From contig JAVIAB010000092.1 in the NCBI GenBank assembly GCA_032433765.1, positions 34,779,534-34,843,533 of the forward strand: a stretch of 64,000 bases of DNA. Direction: 5' to 3'. Below are positions 45,841 through 58,269 of this stretch, piece by piece. The translations under genes were made by a program, and so were the position numbers. Source of the DNA: Megaustenia siamemsis (taxonomy: Eukaryota > Mollusca > Gastropoda > Stylommatophora > Ariophantidae). The notes beneath the pieces are model-generated. The model had not been told where the DNA came from. It did not search any database and saw only the letters and a program-made list of their open reading frames with translations. Each line of letters starts with the position of its first letter. The stretch's first letter is position 1.

Positions 45841-47480
45841 AGATTGGTTCCTCTTTTCATAAAAGACACAAACACAACCCGCCCTTTTGTCTCTTCCATC
45901 TCATGTCCCAGAGTACACATTTTTGACTTCCTTGACAGTGTCTTTCAACCTATAATCCTTTCATATGTCGAAGACATATACGACGCTCTGAACATCTTTT
46001 CCTCTATCACCCTTTCTCCTGGACAAAACTATCGCCTCTATGTTATGGATGTCTGCTCCCTGTTCGCCTATATTGCTCACATTGATGGCCTTCAATGTTT
46101 TCTTTGAAAAGATAAAACCAAGGTTATATTGCTACTGACGTCCCCCTTCCTCTAGCCAAACTAATTGTTAACCTCAACTCTTTCAAGTTTGATAGCAAAT
46201 CTTTTCACCCAGATCAGTGGTGTGACGATGGGCACCAAAATGGGCCCTAGCTACGCTTGTCTTTTAGTCTATTTACGCATTCTGTGTAAAAATAGCAACC
46301 ACGCTCTCCGGACAGATACGGTTCACTCCAATGGTCCTATTGAGATCATATAGAGATCCACTTTACATAGCGTAACATTATCTGTGTCATAAATATAGGC
46401 TATGAAAGTAGACCTGCGTAGGTGAATCGGGTCGCCGTTTTGAATAGATGCCGTAAACATTGGTATGACATCATTTGGGATACAGGCGCGCCTGTAGCAT
46501 CCAACTTCAACTCTTAAGGCCATCAGGATAAGGCGGATACCCTAGGTCATTGCCTGGCCTAGGGTCATGTTCTTCTGACTGCCGCAGCCGATTCACTTTA
46601 GAGAAGCGTCTGATCGCCACTTTCTTCACCCGTCTCTCCTAGCCTTTTTTCCCTCCCCTAATTTGGCCCCCTTTCACCAGATCTATTTTCCTATTATATA
46701 TATATATTATAAGCAATTTTCTGCGTCTGTACTACATATCTCGAAAATCCACTAACACGCCTCATCTACGGTGTCTAAGGTATGTCTGGCTAGCGCGTCT
46801 GCTTTCACGCCCCTCAAATATCTCTAATCAGTACATGTCCCCACTTATCGCTGGGGTAGTGGAGCTATATCGGCTTAGTCTGTTTACTTCATCGCCATCT
46901 TAGACCCCTAGTCTTTATCTCTGTTACGCTTGACTGCTTCATAATTCGTCTGACCTCCGATCTAACCACGTGACTGATTATCATCAAGTAGGCGCTTCTT
47001 CTGGCATTTGACAACCATCTTCACTGTGAACGGAATGATTCTGCTTACAAGCTAAGTCCCATTTTTATACATAATCATTTCTCTCACCATACTTATATTT
47101 TCATATTTCCACATTTTACCTATCCTCCAACATGTAGCACTTCTCTCTCTTTCTCTCTCACTCTCTCTCTCTCTCTTATTTCATCATCTGATCTCTTATC
47201 TCTCTGTCCACTTCTCCTTAACTAACCTGTCCCAATCACTCTAGATGTAATAGTATTTATCTGTGCTTCATCGTTTGTTTTCATTGTTCTCATTTTCTGA
47301 AGAAGGCCACATACAGGCCGAAAGGTCAGAATTCTGCTGTGTACTCTTTTTTTGTAAAGTTGTCAATATACTTTGCATGAGTATACATTACACCCCACTA
47401 CTGGCTCCTTGCTACCAGCTTTACTGCAGCACTTCATTTATTTGCCCGTTCCCCCGTTTGACTAGTAACGGCTAAGGCGC
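45841..47480 (+). mobile_element. Penelope-like element copy, plus strand
   Basis: VPLFIKDTNTTRPF, then YRLYVMDVCSLFAYIAHIDG (Penelope: MDVxSLYTNIPHxDG) at 46020-46095 and FTQISGVTMGTKMGPSYACL at about 46205-46265. The RT breaks off after 46330. The 3' region continues to 47475, with a hammerhead-like core. No GIY-YIG endonuclease was recognised. Confidence 0.82.
47290..47330 (+). ncRNA. Hammerhead-ribozyme-like core of Penelope 3' region
   Basis: ctgaaga (47297-47303), extra a, ggcc-acataca-ggcc stem-loop (47305-47319), gaaa (47320-47323), then ggtc. This fits CUGANGA - stem II - GAAA of hammerhead ribozymes, which are known from Penelope-like elements. Helices I and III are not clear by eye. 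The minus copy at 44735-44765 is damaged (gcaa for gaaa). Confidence 0.45.
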
Positions 47481-47799
47481 ACATCGAATGTATGTAATAC
47501 CAACTGATACCACATAGAACTTTATGATTTTATGCAACTGTAGCCATCGAGGTATAATAATATTCTAATAAGTGTTGATTGTATAAGTACCTGAAATGGA
47601 GTGTTTTTGTGGATACATTTTGTTATTTTATCCCGGGTCCTAGGGGAATTAGTTTCGTCACTGTTACAAAATGTCAGTATTTTCATATTTTCAACTTGTT
47701 CGAGCCATAAATTGTTTTCTTTCTAATACGCTGTAACTCCATTTTAAATTAGCAGGTAACATTTATGTAACAGCTCTATGGACTTTTATTTACCAACAG

Positions 47800-48025
47800 A
47801 GAGCACACCAAGAATGTACGATGTGCGTACAGCCTCATGTATTGCATATGATGTGACAAAGAACTCCCCTCCTGAATTTATTTATGACTCTGGCTGTGAA
47901 GAGGGGACATATACTGCTCAAGATGGTTCATGCGTGAAACTTAGCGAATGCGGCTGCATCCATCCATTAGATAGAACCATTCATATCAACAGCAACTCTT
48001 ATATGGTGTCGGGCTGCACGAAATG
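47800..48025 (+). CDS. Exon 12: second TIL module
   Basis: A 226-bp exon from taccaacag to gtatga, entering phase 1 and leaving phase 2. It encodes KSTPRMYDVRTASCIAYDVT, YDSGCEEGTYTAQDGSCVKL, SECGCIHPLDRTIHINSNSY and MVSGCTK. C...G.....DGSCV...ECGC is the TIL end. Like exon 6 it enters in phase 1 and leaves splitting a Cys codon TG|T. Confidence 0.9.
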
Positions 48026-49160
48026 GTATGATATTTTATCAATTATTGCACTAAGTATGAATAACTTGACATTGACTATTTATTTCCTCAGTTTTACTAG
48101 AAATAATTATATTTATTGCATGCACATAGGATGTAGAGTATCGCATAAGTGTTATAATGCGATAGATTAGACAGATGGAAGGCACAGCGAGGACTAGTTA
48201 GATGTTTTCTCTTTATGGGCTGAAAAGATTAGACTATTCCAATAAATCTTTAAACAGTTTTTAAGATTATAATTTGGACTAGCGTGTGTAATGCCGGGTG
48301 AGGGAATATGGATTGGGGTAACCAGCTGAAGTGGACGATTGCAGGTCTTTTTGACTTAAGCAACCAAGTTAAAGTGTTTGTGTTGAGTGAAAATCCTTAA
48401 CTCTCTAGCACTTCTGACGTTAGACGACAAGATACATTTTCCTCGTTGGTACTGTCTGACGTATGTAGGCACTACTGGTTGATAGTGACATGAACATGAG
48501 TCTCAGATAAATAAAAAAGGAAGCAAATAGACGCTCCAACCTCATCAGCTAATTTTCTCAATCCATCAACACATGACGCGAGTGAAAGCAAATAAATGAT
48601 GAAAACTGTTATTACACATTATTATTATCAATCCGTCTCGAGTCTGGCTGCGTCTTATTGTGTTCCTACATTGATTTACTTAGTTGGAACCTGTTAGTGT
48701 GGTTATCATCGATGAAAATGCATCCCCGTTGTGATCCCGGATAGTAAGAATGTCTATAGTCCAACACACTGTCATCTGATAGAATAACTGAGCGTACACA
48801 ATATTCTCGGAATGAAAGTATATCATTGTAAGGCGCCTACTCCCTAGGCTGCTGCTACTATAATCTATCTTACACATCGGATAGATTTAAAATTAATTAA
48901 TCCTGCCTCTAAGATTTTCTTTCCTATCAGTTTCTCTGTTCTAGATGAGAGTAATCTTACCGTCTGGTATCAATCTGTACGTCTTTGTTGTAGGTATCCG
49001 AAACGTAAGTGACCGGGCCTTTGCAACCTGGCTAGAAAAATGCCAAAGGGTTGCCTATGACATAATGAGCCCTTCCTCCCCACATCCATATGGCCTAACG
49101 TGTTTGTGGGTGCTGGATAATTGCCGCTAATTTTTGTGAAAATTCTCTCAGTAACTCGGT
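48026..49160. other. Intron sequence, nothing recognised
   Basis: No domain, SINE box or tandem repeat identified. Confidence 0.35.
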
Positions 49161-49420
49161 CAAGATTGGCAGTGTTCCCTAGCGTTTGGCTTTTCGTGGC
49201 AAGGCGCTGTGCCACTGAGTACAGGTTCGATCCTGCTTTGGTCCATATTTTTTTCTGCTGTTGACTATTTGTTATTTTTTCCGAGTGCTGTAAACATACC
49301 TCTTCCTCTGAATTGATTCCCAGATTAGAACATCTAAGCTCTGTTACGACATTTAATCTCTCCTTTTCTCATCTGGCCATTTCGCCAAGTTCAGGGTCGG
49401 CCTATTAATACTTTGGTGAT
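49161..49420 (+). mobile_element. SINE candidate
   Basis: B-box aggttcgatcctg (49222-49234) with a degenerate A-box about 35 bp upstream (tggcttttcgtggc). The body length is not defined. Confidence 0.5.
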
Positions 49421-49579
49421 GGAGTAACCCCACGCCGTGTACTTACTTATTCGTTCACCAATTGGGTAGTTAATCATGACTACTTGCTTGCGAGATCTTG
49501 GGATTAAATTTAATTAGCCTATTTGACGACGCCTAATATGAGCCCAAGTTCAGTCAGTCAAGCCGTTATATTTCCTTTG

Positions 49580-49900
49580 CTTCATCATCATCAAGCTCTC
49601 CTAATGGCAAACTAGAGTCCTCTCCTATGGTCGAACTACAAACTCCAAATCATGATGCGTACCAAAATGTGATTAGATGGGAACAATTTATCCTTGTACG
49701 TCAAAGAACATGTCACAATCGACTCTATGGTTACATGATATAAACAATACTTCAACAACATACACATGTGGACAGGACCTCAAACTGCTGAACACGTACT
49801 TCTATATTGTACTGAATATAGTACATCGAGAAAAACCCATTGGCCTATTGATTAGCTGTATTGGCTAAATTATATGGACTTCCGCAAGAACTACAAAACA
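49580..49900 (+). mobile_element. LINE C-terminal zf-RVT fragment
   Basis: Frames give LVRQRTCHNRLYGYMI and QTAEHVLLYCTEYSTSRKTH. These match the L-R-x-G-H-x-R-L and x-T-x-x-H-x-L-x-x-C tail of RNase H-bearing LINEs (zf-RVT). Frameshifted. Confidence 0.7.
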
Positions 49901-50369
49901 AAACTAAAGATGTATAGAAACGGCAATGAATATATAGTCAATACTTCAGGCAGACGAAAGATATATAGATAGATTATGGAGGGTCATTTCGGATTCGTAG
50001 GACTCGCTCTGTCACACTTACAGTAAACTTATATCTGCAGATGCCCTGCTGTTATGCAGGCATGCTTGGAAGAGCAAACGAAAGGCAGCCTAAATTTTAA
50101 AAAATCAACACTGCCTTGTGGGTGAAACGTTTTAGTCAAAGATTCACAGAGTTAACCGTAACAAAACAAAAACAGACAAAAGGCAACAGAAAACCATACT
50201 TCTAATGTTTTTGTTCAGAGCAGTTTTACAACAACAACAACAAATTAATGCGTTTAGGATTAACATAACCGCACAATTGACAAACCAATAGATGCTAACT
50301 CTATCGCCCCCTCTAGAACATCAAATGAGAACCCTGACCCACGTGCATGAATTGCATAACACAACCAGT

Positions 50370-50515
50370 GATCTACAAAAAGAGTTTGCGAAAATTGTTT
50401 AATAGTAAATAAAAACAATAAACTAATAAAAAGCTGCAAAGATAGGAAGTTAGGGAGAAACATGATCCCCTACGCCAGCAGGCGCGATGCTTCATGGTGA
50501 TGATAATAAAGACTC
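50370..50515 (+). mobile_element. LINE family B 3' tail
   Basis: gatcccctacgccagcaggc and ttcatggtgatgataataa match the LINE B terminus at 13535-13573 and 20460-20502. Confidence 0.7.
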
Positions 50516-51263
50516 AAAAACTTTGGAGAAAATGAACACGCCGGGTGAAAATCAGTGTATTCATTGGCTTGACTTATACAGAAGTTCTTGTGGGTGTGAG
50601 AACTGAGCTAATGGTGAAGAATTCACACTTCCCTTCACTAGTAGAAACAGAGGGGGCGGGATGTGTTTATTAGATTCAATAGTGCAGCAGACATTTTATT
50701 TTCTGTCAAGAATTAATCATAAACATCCCTTACCAGATTATATTTACGGAATTTTAAATTATTTACAGAAAATCTCATCGAAAGTATCATTATCCTTACT
50801 AGCGCGCGTGTCTCTTCTTTAGAAAAATAACGATATTCAATTCCTCGCTAAACGCTGATATAAAACATTGCAGATACAAGAGAACGATTTATATATTTTT
50901 ATCGATTGTCTAATTTCTTTTACAGACACTCATTTAAAACTAAAATTGTCAACTGTTTGTGAAGATTCAAGATAAAAAGGAACCTATAATTTGTGTCTTC
51001 GAGTAACTAAACTATTTTATTTCAAGAAAAAAAAAGGCTGATGCCATTATGTCTTTGTGGTCACATCCAGGAAAGTGTCTTATCACTGTGATCAGTAACT
51101 GGTCTTTATCACAAATCTGGCGTCAGTTCCATAAGGTAACTATAATGATAGTACTTTCTGGGCTAATTGATCCAGCAAGCCCAACTTTTCAATCACTTTG
51201 GAAACACATTTGCATAAGTCTCGGAATCGTCCTGGAACGCGTTCGGCTGAAAAAAGGATATAT

Positions 51264-51269
<6 letters not shown>

Positions 51270-51322
<53 letters not shown>
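51270..51322. repeat. (TA)n microsatellite
   Basis: About 26 TA units next to the LINE G end. Confidence 0.95.
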
Positions 51323-51323
<1 letters not shown>

Positions 51324-51324
51324 C

Positions 51325-51595
51325 CAATTCTCCCATTCTTCTGTTGTCAACAGGGTCGGTTTGATGTCCTAAAACCACCTTCTTCTTGGTCTGCTCCTGA
51401 CGAGTCGTTCTGGAACCATGCCTTTCATTATTTTTCTTTCCAGCCCTCCAGGTCTTAGGACGTGGCCATAGTATTGTCATTTACACTGCATTATGATGTG
51501 TATATGCCAGTTCTGTCTAATGTTTAATTCCTCATTGGTCTTCTTCATTATCCAAGTTATCTTTAGTATTCTTCGGTAGTATATATATATATATA
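51325..51595 (-). mobile_element. LINE family G fragment, minus strand
   Basis: The minus strand reads RSRPRRRWF, ERKIMKGMVPERLV and YYGHVLRPGGLERK, parallel to the minus-strand copy at 58380-58640. It lies 56 bp upstream of exon 13. Confidence 0.8.
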
Positions 51596-51651
51596 TATAA
51601 CACACAAACACACGTATATGTGTATACATTTATAACGAATTGTTTTCACAG

Positions 51652-51853
51652 TAAATGTGATGATAACGCAAAACTACGTTGTGATGAACACTGCGAGGAA
51701 ATCATATGTTCCGGCGGTCACGTATCCAAGAAAGAGCTACAAGATCAAAATATACAAACCAGAAAGACTTGCAACCCAGCTCCTAATGATGTTATCAACA
51801 TCAACGAATCGGCTGCGCTCTGTTTCTGTGAGAACGGCATGATACAAACAAAG
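51652..51853 (+). CDS. Exon 13: E-like linker and start of a further TIL
   Basis: A 202-bp exon from tgttttcacag to gtactt, entering phase 2 and leaving phase 0. It encodes CKCDDNAKLRCDEHCEEIIC, then SGGHVSKKELQDQNIQTRKT and CNPAP...LCFCENGMIQTK. CxC......C ends the linker, and C...CFC.NGM starts a TIL-like C-terminal part. A VWD domain does not follow directly. Confidence 0.9.
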
Positions 51854-51959
51854 GTACTTGTACTAGTAAAATTAATCGTAAAAGAATATTTTATAGTAGA
51901 GTGATAGTAATAAAACTAAACGAATAACTATATCATGAATAGCAAGCAACTATCAGAAT

Positions 51960-52250
51960 AGCGGCTGAAACACCAAACTAGTTTGAAGTACAGTTGACCA
52001 CGTCTTAGAAGCAGACCAAGAAGAAGGTGGTTTCAATGCAATTTAAAGACATCAACGATACTTTGAACAAGACAACTGGAGAAGTAGAATATCGGCTAGA
52101 GACATAGATTCTTTCAAACTGGCTGTGGTGAATGCAAAGTTCTGCTAAGGATATACGACCTCATAATATAGAAACGATAGTTACAAATATTCTTGTTAGT
52201 AATTTTTGAACGAAAGTGGGTTGCAGGAAAACAAACTAGAAGCTGTGGAT
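51960..52250 (+). mobile_element. LINE family G 3' end
   Basis: cagaccaagaagaaggtggt (GRPRRRW), then aactggctgtggtgaatgca near the end. Parallel to 38800-38940. Confidence 0.75.
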
Positions 52251-54119
52251 AAAAAATAAATAGATAATGTAGTAGCTTTGTAATGAATTATGTTTACGTT
52301 AATACCGCATTTGAGAAACACATAACGTTTGATGTAATACTTTTTTTTAAAATGTTTCATGCTATATCAATAAAGAGAGCTCAATTATACAATCGTGTAA
52401 TGGTCACCAAATTAAATGTATGATGTACCAGGGTTGCATAGTTTGCTTCTTAGTTATATCTCTCCATTCAACTTCTTTATGTTGACAGATTACGTATATC
52501 ACAGCACAACGTTTTAAACAACGGTTTTGACATATCCAACACTCACAGACGATGAATCATCCATATTCAAATTTATTAATCATTAATTTGTACATGACGT
52601 ATAGTGGTGTACGTAATTTATAGATACTGTTCTTCTTTGAGATTAACTCAGAGGTTATCACCGGTTTATATTTTGTTATATGTATGTACTATTGTTGTGA
52701 CATATCAAATTCTATCTTACATTCACAACTGTCTTACATTACACTTATATTGTGTTTGATCTACTTACTATTGTTTTCTGAATCTCAATTGAAAACTTCT
52801 GACAACTACATTATGTTATTACTGTCTCTAACTTATATTTCTGGACTGTTCTCTAGGTTTCTAAATCTACTTGTTTTGTTATTGTTCTATCTACTTCTCA
52901 ATTAATTGCTAACTTTATTACTCAATCTCTCAATATAATTTAGTTTCTCCTGATCTTGTCTCTAACTTTACCTTTTTCACTAGATCTTCCGTCTATGCCT
53001 CGGTTGATATAAACTACTATCTCCCGCCTTCAGGCAGTTCGGCTGAAGCCGGACTAAGCTTGTCTAGTTTACATTTCTGATTCGAACTTGCGGTCAATAT
53101 TGCGGATAGGCGACAAGGAACCATTGAGTCACTGCCTGAAAAGTGTTCCTTGTTGCAGTTTCATCATATTCCAAGTTTGGCTTGCTGCCGGAGTTACTGA
53201 GTTTAGTGCTTCGTGCACACAATGAGCGGTTTTTTCATCCCGATCATGTTTAGATATTCGGATTGCTTACGATGAATAATGATATCGTGTGACGAAGGAC
53301 AGTTGAGTTGCTTTCATTGTCGATGCTGATACGCCTTATGTCTTTTGACGTGTGCTGTTTTTCTAAGATGGGAAGTGCAGCTGCCTCTCTTTTCTGGATA
53401 TTCAATGAGATGTTAATTTGAATTATTCCACTGGCACAGGTGGTTGAGCAATTATGGATTTTCATTCGTTGTCAGTGATACCGGGATCTTCGTATAACTA
53501 AAACTATAACATTTCTGATTCTTGACTCTCAACTCTGAATCTTCTCGTGCATGAAACTAAAAACTTTAGTCTCATTTGCATAATTTATTGGCTTTCTCTT
53601 TGCGCAGGCAATACGTATCCAATAACTTGTCTTGAGGTCTAAACTCTGTTTGAACTGTGTCAAAATTGCCAAAACAATACGGCATCTTGACACTTGTTTA
53701 ACCTCTAATTTGAAAAAAAAAAACGTTTTTATGAACCCATAATTGTGATATTTATCGCATGAACTTGACCAGCCCCTGAAGTTGTTTGTCAACCTAATCT
53801 GACTATGTTGACGGGTCAAGCCATGTACGTTTATTTACACTTTCCAATAACATGTTGAACAATTTCCACCTATTGCTGTTAATTGTGTGAGTCAGAAATG
53901 TTTACAACTCAGTTTGTTTACAACTCCGTAACTGCTATTTCTCTACTCACATCTCAATAATGGGATATTTTTCCATTTCAATTTATATACTATTACAAAC
54001 GAAAGTAGATTTAGCATATCTAGAAATCATTTCTTCTAGGACTGTGACATTAATTCTTTGTCTCTAATTTCCTAAATAATTTAATAATCCGATAAAGTAA
54101 AAAAAAAAACTATGAAATT
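52251..54119. other. Intron sequence, nothing recognised
   Basis: About 1.9 kb with no recognisable coding, LINE or tandem structure. A GC-richer stretch at 52990-53200 contains short inverted matches (cttcaggcagttcggctgaag) and could be an unknown repeat. Confidence 0.35.
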
Positions 54120-55115
54120 TGCGTCCTCACCTACAACATAGAAGTATTGAATGTCGCCAAAAATAAACAGAACATCAACATAACTATAGAATGCAGACAA
54201 CTAAAACAAGTAGAGGAATTCAAATACCTAGGAAGTCTAATGACAAACGATAATTCCCAAACAGCAGAGATAGAATCAAGATGCAACAAAGCTTGTCAAA
54301 TCATCGGACAGTTATCACCACTATTGTCCAACAAGGAAATAACTCTGGAGGCAAAACGAGCACTATACAATACAATCTTCATCCCAACGTTGTGCTACCA
54401 ATGCCAGACCTGGACCCTAGATGCAAGAACAATAAGAAAAATAACCTCTACAGAGATGAAATGTGTTAGACGAATGACAGGAAACAGTCTGAGAGATAAG
54501 ATCAGAAATGAAGAACTGAGAAAAAAGCTAGGAATAGCCCCCGCCATAGAATATATAAGGAAACAACAGATAAAATGGTTTGGCCACGTGACAAGGCAGA
54601 AAGAACAAAACACAACACAACGAGCCTTCAACAAACGTTGTGAGAACACCAGACCCAAGGGTCGACCACGTAAAAGATGAGTCGATGGAATATCTCTCTC
54701 TCTCTCTGCGTTCAGGACTCAATCAGAGTAAGGATTCCAGACTCTCATATGAAGTCAGCTGTCAGGCTAAGTGTGTTGATCGCCCCCACAGACAGAGCAT
54801 CACAATTAGAGTCTGTCAGATCCACTCTGACTGAACACCCGTTAATACGTTGCACTGTGTTCTGCGCCAGTGGCCCAGTGCATCCGATTTCAGCCAGCAT
54901 TTTATTTGGGTTTGCTTTTCCTAGCCTTTGATTGTCCCCAATCTTCCTGCAAGGCAGCAGATGATCTTTTCTGTAGGTTAGAATATTAGAAGCACTAGGA
55001 AACATAGCAGCAGCAGAGGCGAACAGAAGAGCAAAAGACCGCAAATTATATCTCCCCTCGACGCTGAAAGACAGATGAAGAAGGAAAGAGGAAGAAGATG
55101 AAGACCTACAACATA
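54120..55115 (+). mobile_element. LINE family F 3' part, split by a SINE
   Basis: A frame of 177 codons reads EEFKYLGSLMTNDNSQTAEI, YQCQTWTLDARTIRKITSTE, IKWFGHVTRQKEQN and RPKGRPRKR. After the SINE it resumes with GEQKSKRPQIISPLDAER-like text to about 55115. It is the thumb and C-terminal end of a reverse transcriptase. A second, worse copy lies at 59725-60170. Confidence 0.85.
54692..54984 (+). mobile_element. Head-less SINE copy inside LINE F
   Basis: From ctctctctctctgcgttcag to cttttctgtaggtt, matching the complement of about 27150-26895. The tRNA-like head is missing. gaatat stands on both sides (54686-54691 and about 54987), a likely short target duplication. Confidence 0.85.
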
Positions 55116-55520
55116 AAACAAGCATCTCATACAAAACAATTTCGTTCACTATCTTAAACTACCAATGCCAAAAGTGTTCACTTGCATAAGATATTGATTA
55201 CAATATATTTCAAAGACAGCATTTGAGCTAAACCTGTGAAACTCGAACACATGTATAGGTTGAAAAATTAAAAAGCAAATATTACAGAGACAATGATCGT
55301 TTTCAAGAGAAAAGAACAACAAAAGAAACGGTATGTGGATGATCAATGAATCTCCGACAAGTTCAAAAGGTAATGATGATCTTAAACATAGTGTTAGCAA
55401 GTGTTTATTGATTGCTTACATTTAAAAAAAAATCTACATATACATTAAATTTGGTAATATTGAAACATTATCATTTTTCTTTGTTCTTATTATTTATTAC
55501 ATTGTATTTCATTTTAATAG

Positions 55521-55609
55521 AAAGGACAGTGTGTTAAATCTTGCCCATGTGAAGATAATAATGTACTGGTCGATCACGGCGCTATTGTGGAATATGGCTG
55601 CTACCAGAA
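55521..55609 (+). CDS. Exon 14: TIL-like module, CPC part
   Basis: An 89-bp exon from cattttaatag to gtaatt, entering phase 0 and leaving phase 2. It encodes KGQCVKSCPCEDNNVLVDHG and AIVEYGCYQ. CV..CPC.D is the end of TIL, continuing CFCENGM of exon 13. The donor aagtaatt is moderate. Confidence 0.87.
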
Positions 55610-56249
55610 GTAATTATATTTTTAATATTGCACCTTTTTTATTGTATATTTGTTTGCTTGTATATTTATTGATCATTTTACCTTTATCAGAAAATAGTGA
55701 TCACACACATGGGATATTTGATAAAACATTTGGAGTGACCATACAATAAAATATTACAAATGAGACCATAGATAAAACATCCCAAACAGCCAACATTGAG
55801 CTACATACACTGATACCATATTCAGTTGTTTCACTTTACTGTGATAGTACATTGTGACTTAATACTATAAGAGAAGATTAGACTATACCATTGCAAAACT
55901 ATCATAGAGAAGTAGGACTGTTTAGACCCCCCCTCCCCCTTCTCTCTCTCTCTCACTCACGCCCATATCACACCTGCCTCGAGCATATCCTTTGTGTAAG
56001 CGCGGATAAGTTTCCTCTCAAACGATGTTCAAAACTACACAAGGCTTTTATTTATATAAGAAGATAATATTTCCCAGGCTATATGGTTGTATTTATATAA
56101 GAATATGAGATGATGGCAGGGCCGATATAGACTCAGAGTAAGATTGAGTACTTACATGAGAGTGCTCGATGAAAAAGACAATGATTTAGTGTTGCCTTTT
56201 GAGTGTTTGTGAGTGTGATTCTTTTCATCTTGCAATCTGGAACATTCTG
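55610..56249. other. Intron sequence, nothing recognised
   Basis: No homology recognised; a short CT-rich run lies at 55930-55960. Confidence 0.35.
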
Positions 56250-57240
56250 ATGGTGTCTTCGTGTAGTTCAATTTACACTTTCTCCCTCAGTCTTTATTGT
56301 TGTAATTTTCGTCAGCCCATCTATTTTAATTTTTCTTGGTGCCATCATCATCATCAAGTACCGGGCATACTGGCGTATGTGATCATGTCTCTCCACAACT
56401 TTCGATCTCGGCAGCTATTTATCATTTCTGTTGTTGATCTTCTGCCAAGCCATTCCCTTAAGCTGTCTGTTATTTTTTCTCTTTGCTTCCCTCTATCTCT
56501 TCGTCCCTCAATTTTCCCAGTTGTTGCAATATATTCCAGTTGTTCTCTTCTCATTACATGGCCAAAAAATGATGATTGTTTCTTCCAAATATTGGAAATT
56601 AGCCCTCTTTTTGCTTTGACCTCTCTCGGAACATTTTCATTACTCTTCTTAGCTGCCCTCTCAACATTCTTCTGTAAAACCACATTTCTACAGACTCCAG
56701 TGATTTTCTTGTCTGTTGTCCTATTGTCCATGATTCGCATCCATATGTTAAGACTGGCTCTACATACCATTAAGAGATCTTTTTCTTGTTTCTATTGTCA
56801 AAAATGGATTGCATAGTATCTTCCTCATTTTTTGGAAAGCTGCTTTTGCCTGAGCCATTCTGCATCTATTGGTGTCATATTGTGTCTGTTCGTCTATTTT
56901 AATCTTAATTGGTGTTAGTTTTGTCATTTTATCTATTTCAGTCTTTACAGCAATCATTGTTGTCAGAGCATCCACTTCGGTCTTTATTGTGTAATTTTGT
57001 TAGTTCATCTGCTCGTTTTTCAGTCTTTATTGGTAATATTTTTGTCAATTATACTCAGTCTTTTTTGGTGTTATTGTGACAGTTCAACGTTTTTTGGCAT
57101 TTATTTTTTAAGCTCATCTATTTCAGTCTCAACTGATGTTATTTTTGTAAGCTCAAATATTTCAGTCCTAATCGATGTTATTTTTGTCAGTTCATTTATT
57201 TCAGTCCCTATTTATGTTATATATCTATTAATTACTTTAG
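56250..57240 (+). repeat. Diverged ~45-bp tandem repeat, split by LINE B
   Basis: Units resemble gttatttttgtcagttcatc plus tatttcagtctttattg. Clear at 56880-57230 and, before the LINE, at 56270-56335. Confidence 0.75.
56346..56868 (-). mobile_element. LINE family B 3' end, minus strand
   Basis: CAT repeat at left, then minus-strand text SSFFGHVMRREQLEYIATTG, GRRDRGKQREKITDSLREWL and QAKAAFQKMRKILCNP. Flanks ttggtgccat (56336-56345) and ttggtgtcat (56869-56878) look like a target duplication with one change. Confidence 0.9.
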
Positions 57241-57960
57241 ATTCCATTGGCCATTCTGCCTCTAACAATTATAATTAGCCATGTTTGCCACTTTGTCCTG
57301 CCTTAACTCTTTAGTTCCGCACAAATGCATTTGACATTTGAAAGTATTACATGTATGATCAAACTTTGTTTATTTTTAAGATAATTGTAAAGTTATACTA
57401 CATTTTCTTTTTAACCAGTTTATATTGTAAAGCAATATAATTTTGAACAAAATGTGTACAAAAGTTTAAACTTGTTCATAATTTCACAATAGATAATTCT
57501 GTCCAAACCAGCGTAAACAACCAAAATTAAAGAATTAGTCCTTGTGTAATAATCGGCTTCCCATAGCACAGTTTGCCACTTACCTCTCGAACTTTAGCTA
57601 AATATAGTTTCTCTTTCCTCAACAGAAATCGTGTATGCGAATAGTCAGTGTGCACCATAGTCCATTTACAGCCTCATTTAACTCTAAGCCTCCTCTCAAC
57701 GCTCCCATCTTCACCAATTAATGCTTTGTTCTATTGCGGTAAAGTTGAACATTCTACTCCCCGCTTTCAATGTTATAGAGCATCATTGACTCTTGGACAT
57801 TTAGTTTCGTTATCAATATTTATCATTGGGTATCATTCAGCGTTATGTAATCCTATCTATCGTAAAAAAGTAATCAAAATAAGACAAAATAAGGATTGGA
57901 ACAGTTAATAATTGCATAAAAATATTTAACACAGTATTAACAATTAAAAAAAGACAGTGT
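57241..57960. other. Intron sequence, nothing recognised
   Basis: AT-rich, no homology recognised. Confidence 0.35.
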
Positions 57961-58165
57961 TAGGACACGTAGAGACACAATAAACTAATGAAAGTAATCT
58001 TTTATGAGACAAATATAAAATACGATATAAAAGCAGACATAGTACAACGACAACGGCAAGTGAGATAGATAGAACGTGTAGCAGCGTGCACCATCAAGGC
58101 AAGTAAAAATGCCGACCCATGGTAGCCAAACCTCGTTGAGGAGACGTTAACAAATAATGATGGTT
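57961..58165 (+). mobile_element. LINE family C 3' end fragment
   Basis: Reads LMKVIFYETNIK...ACTIKA and a damaged copy of the final ...RSMVANLRCGDGT block, ending near an aataatgatgg tail. Confidence 0.65.
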
Positions 58166-58269
58166 TTCTTTATACATATTCTCTAGCTTCATGCGACCCA
58201 AGCTATTAATCAATTAGTATTATCCAGTACAAGTATCCATTTTATTATCTGTATCATTCAGCTATCATA

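Noticed and set aside
52684..52905. Membrane-protein-like leucine-rich frame
   Set aside because: It is a low-complexity T-rich stretch; no homology or splice support.
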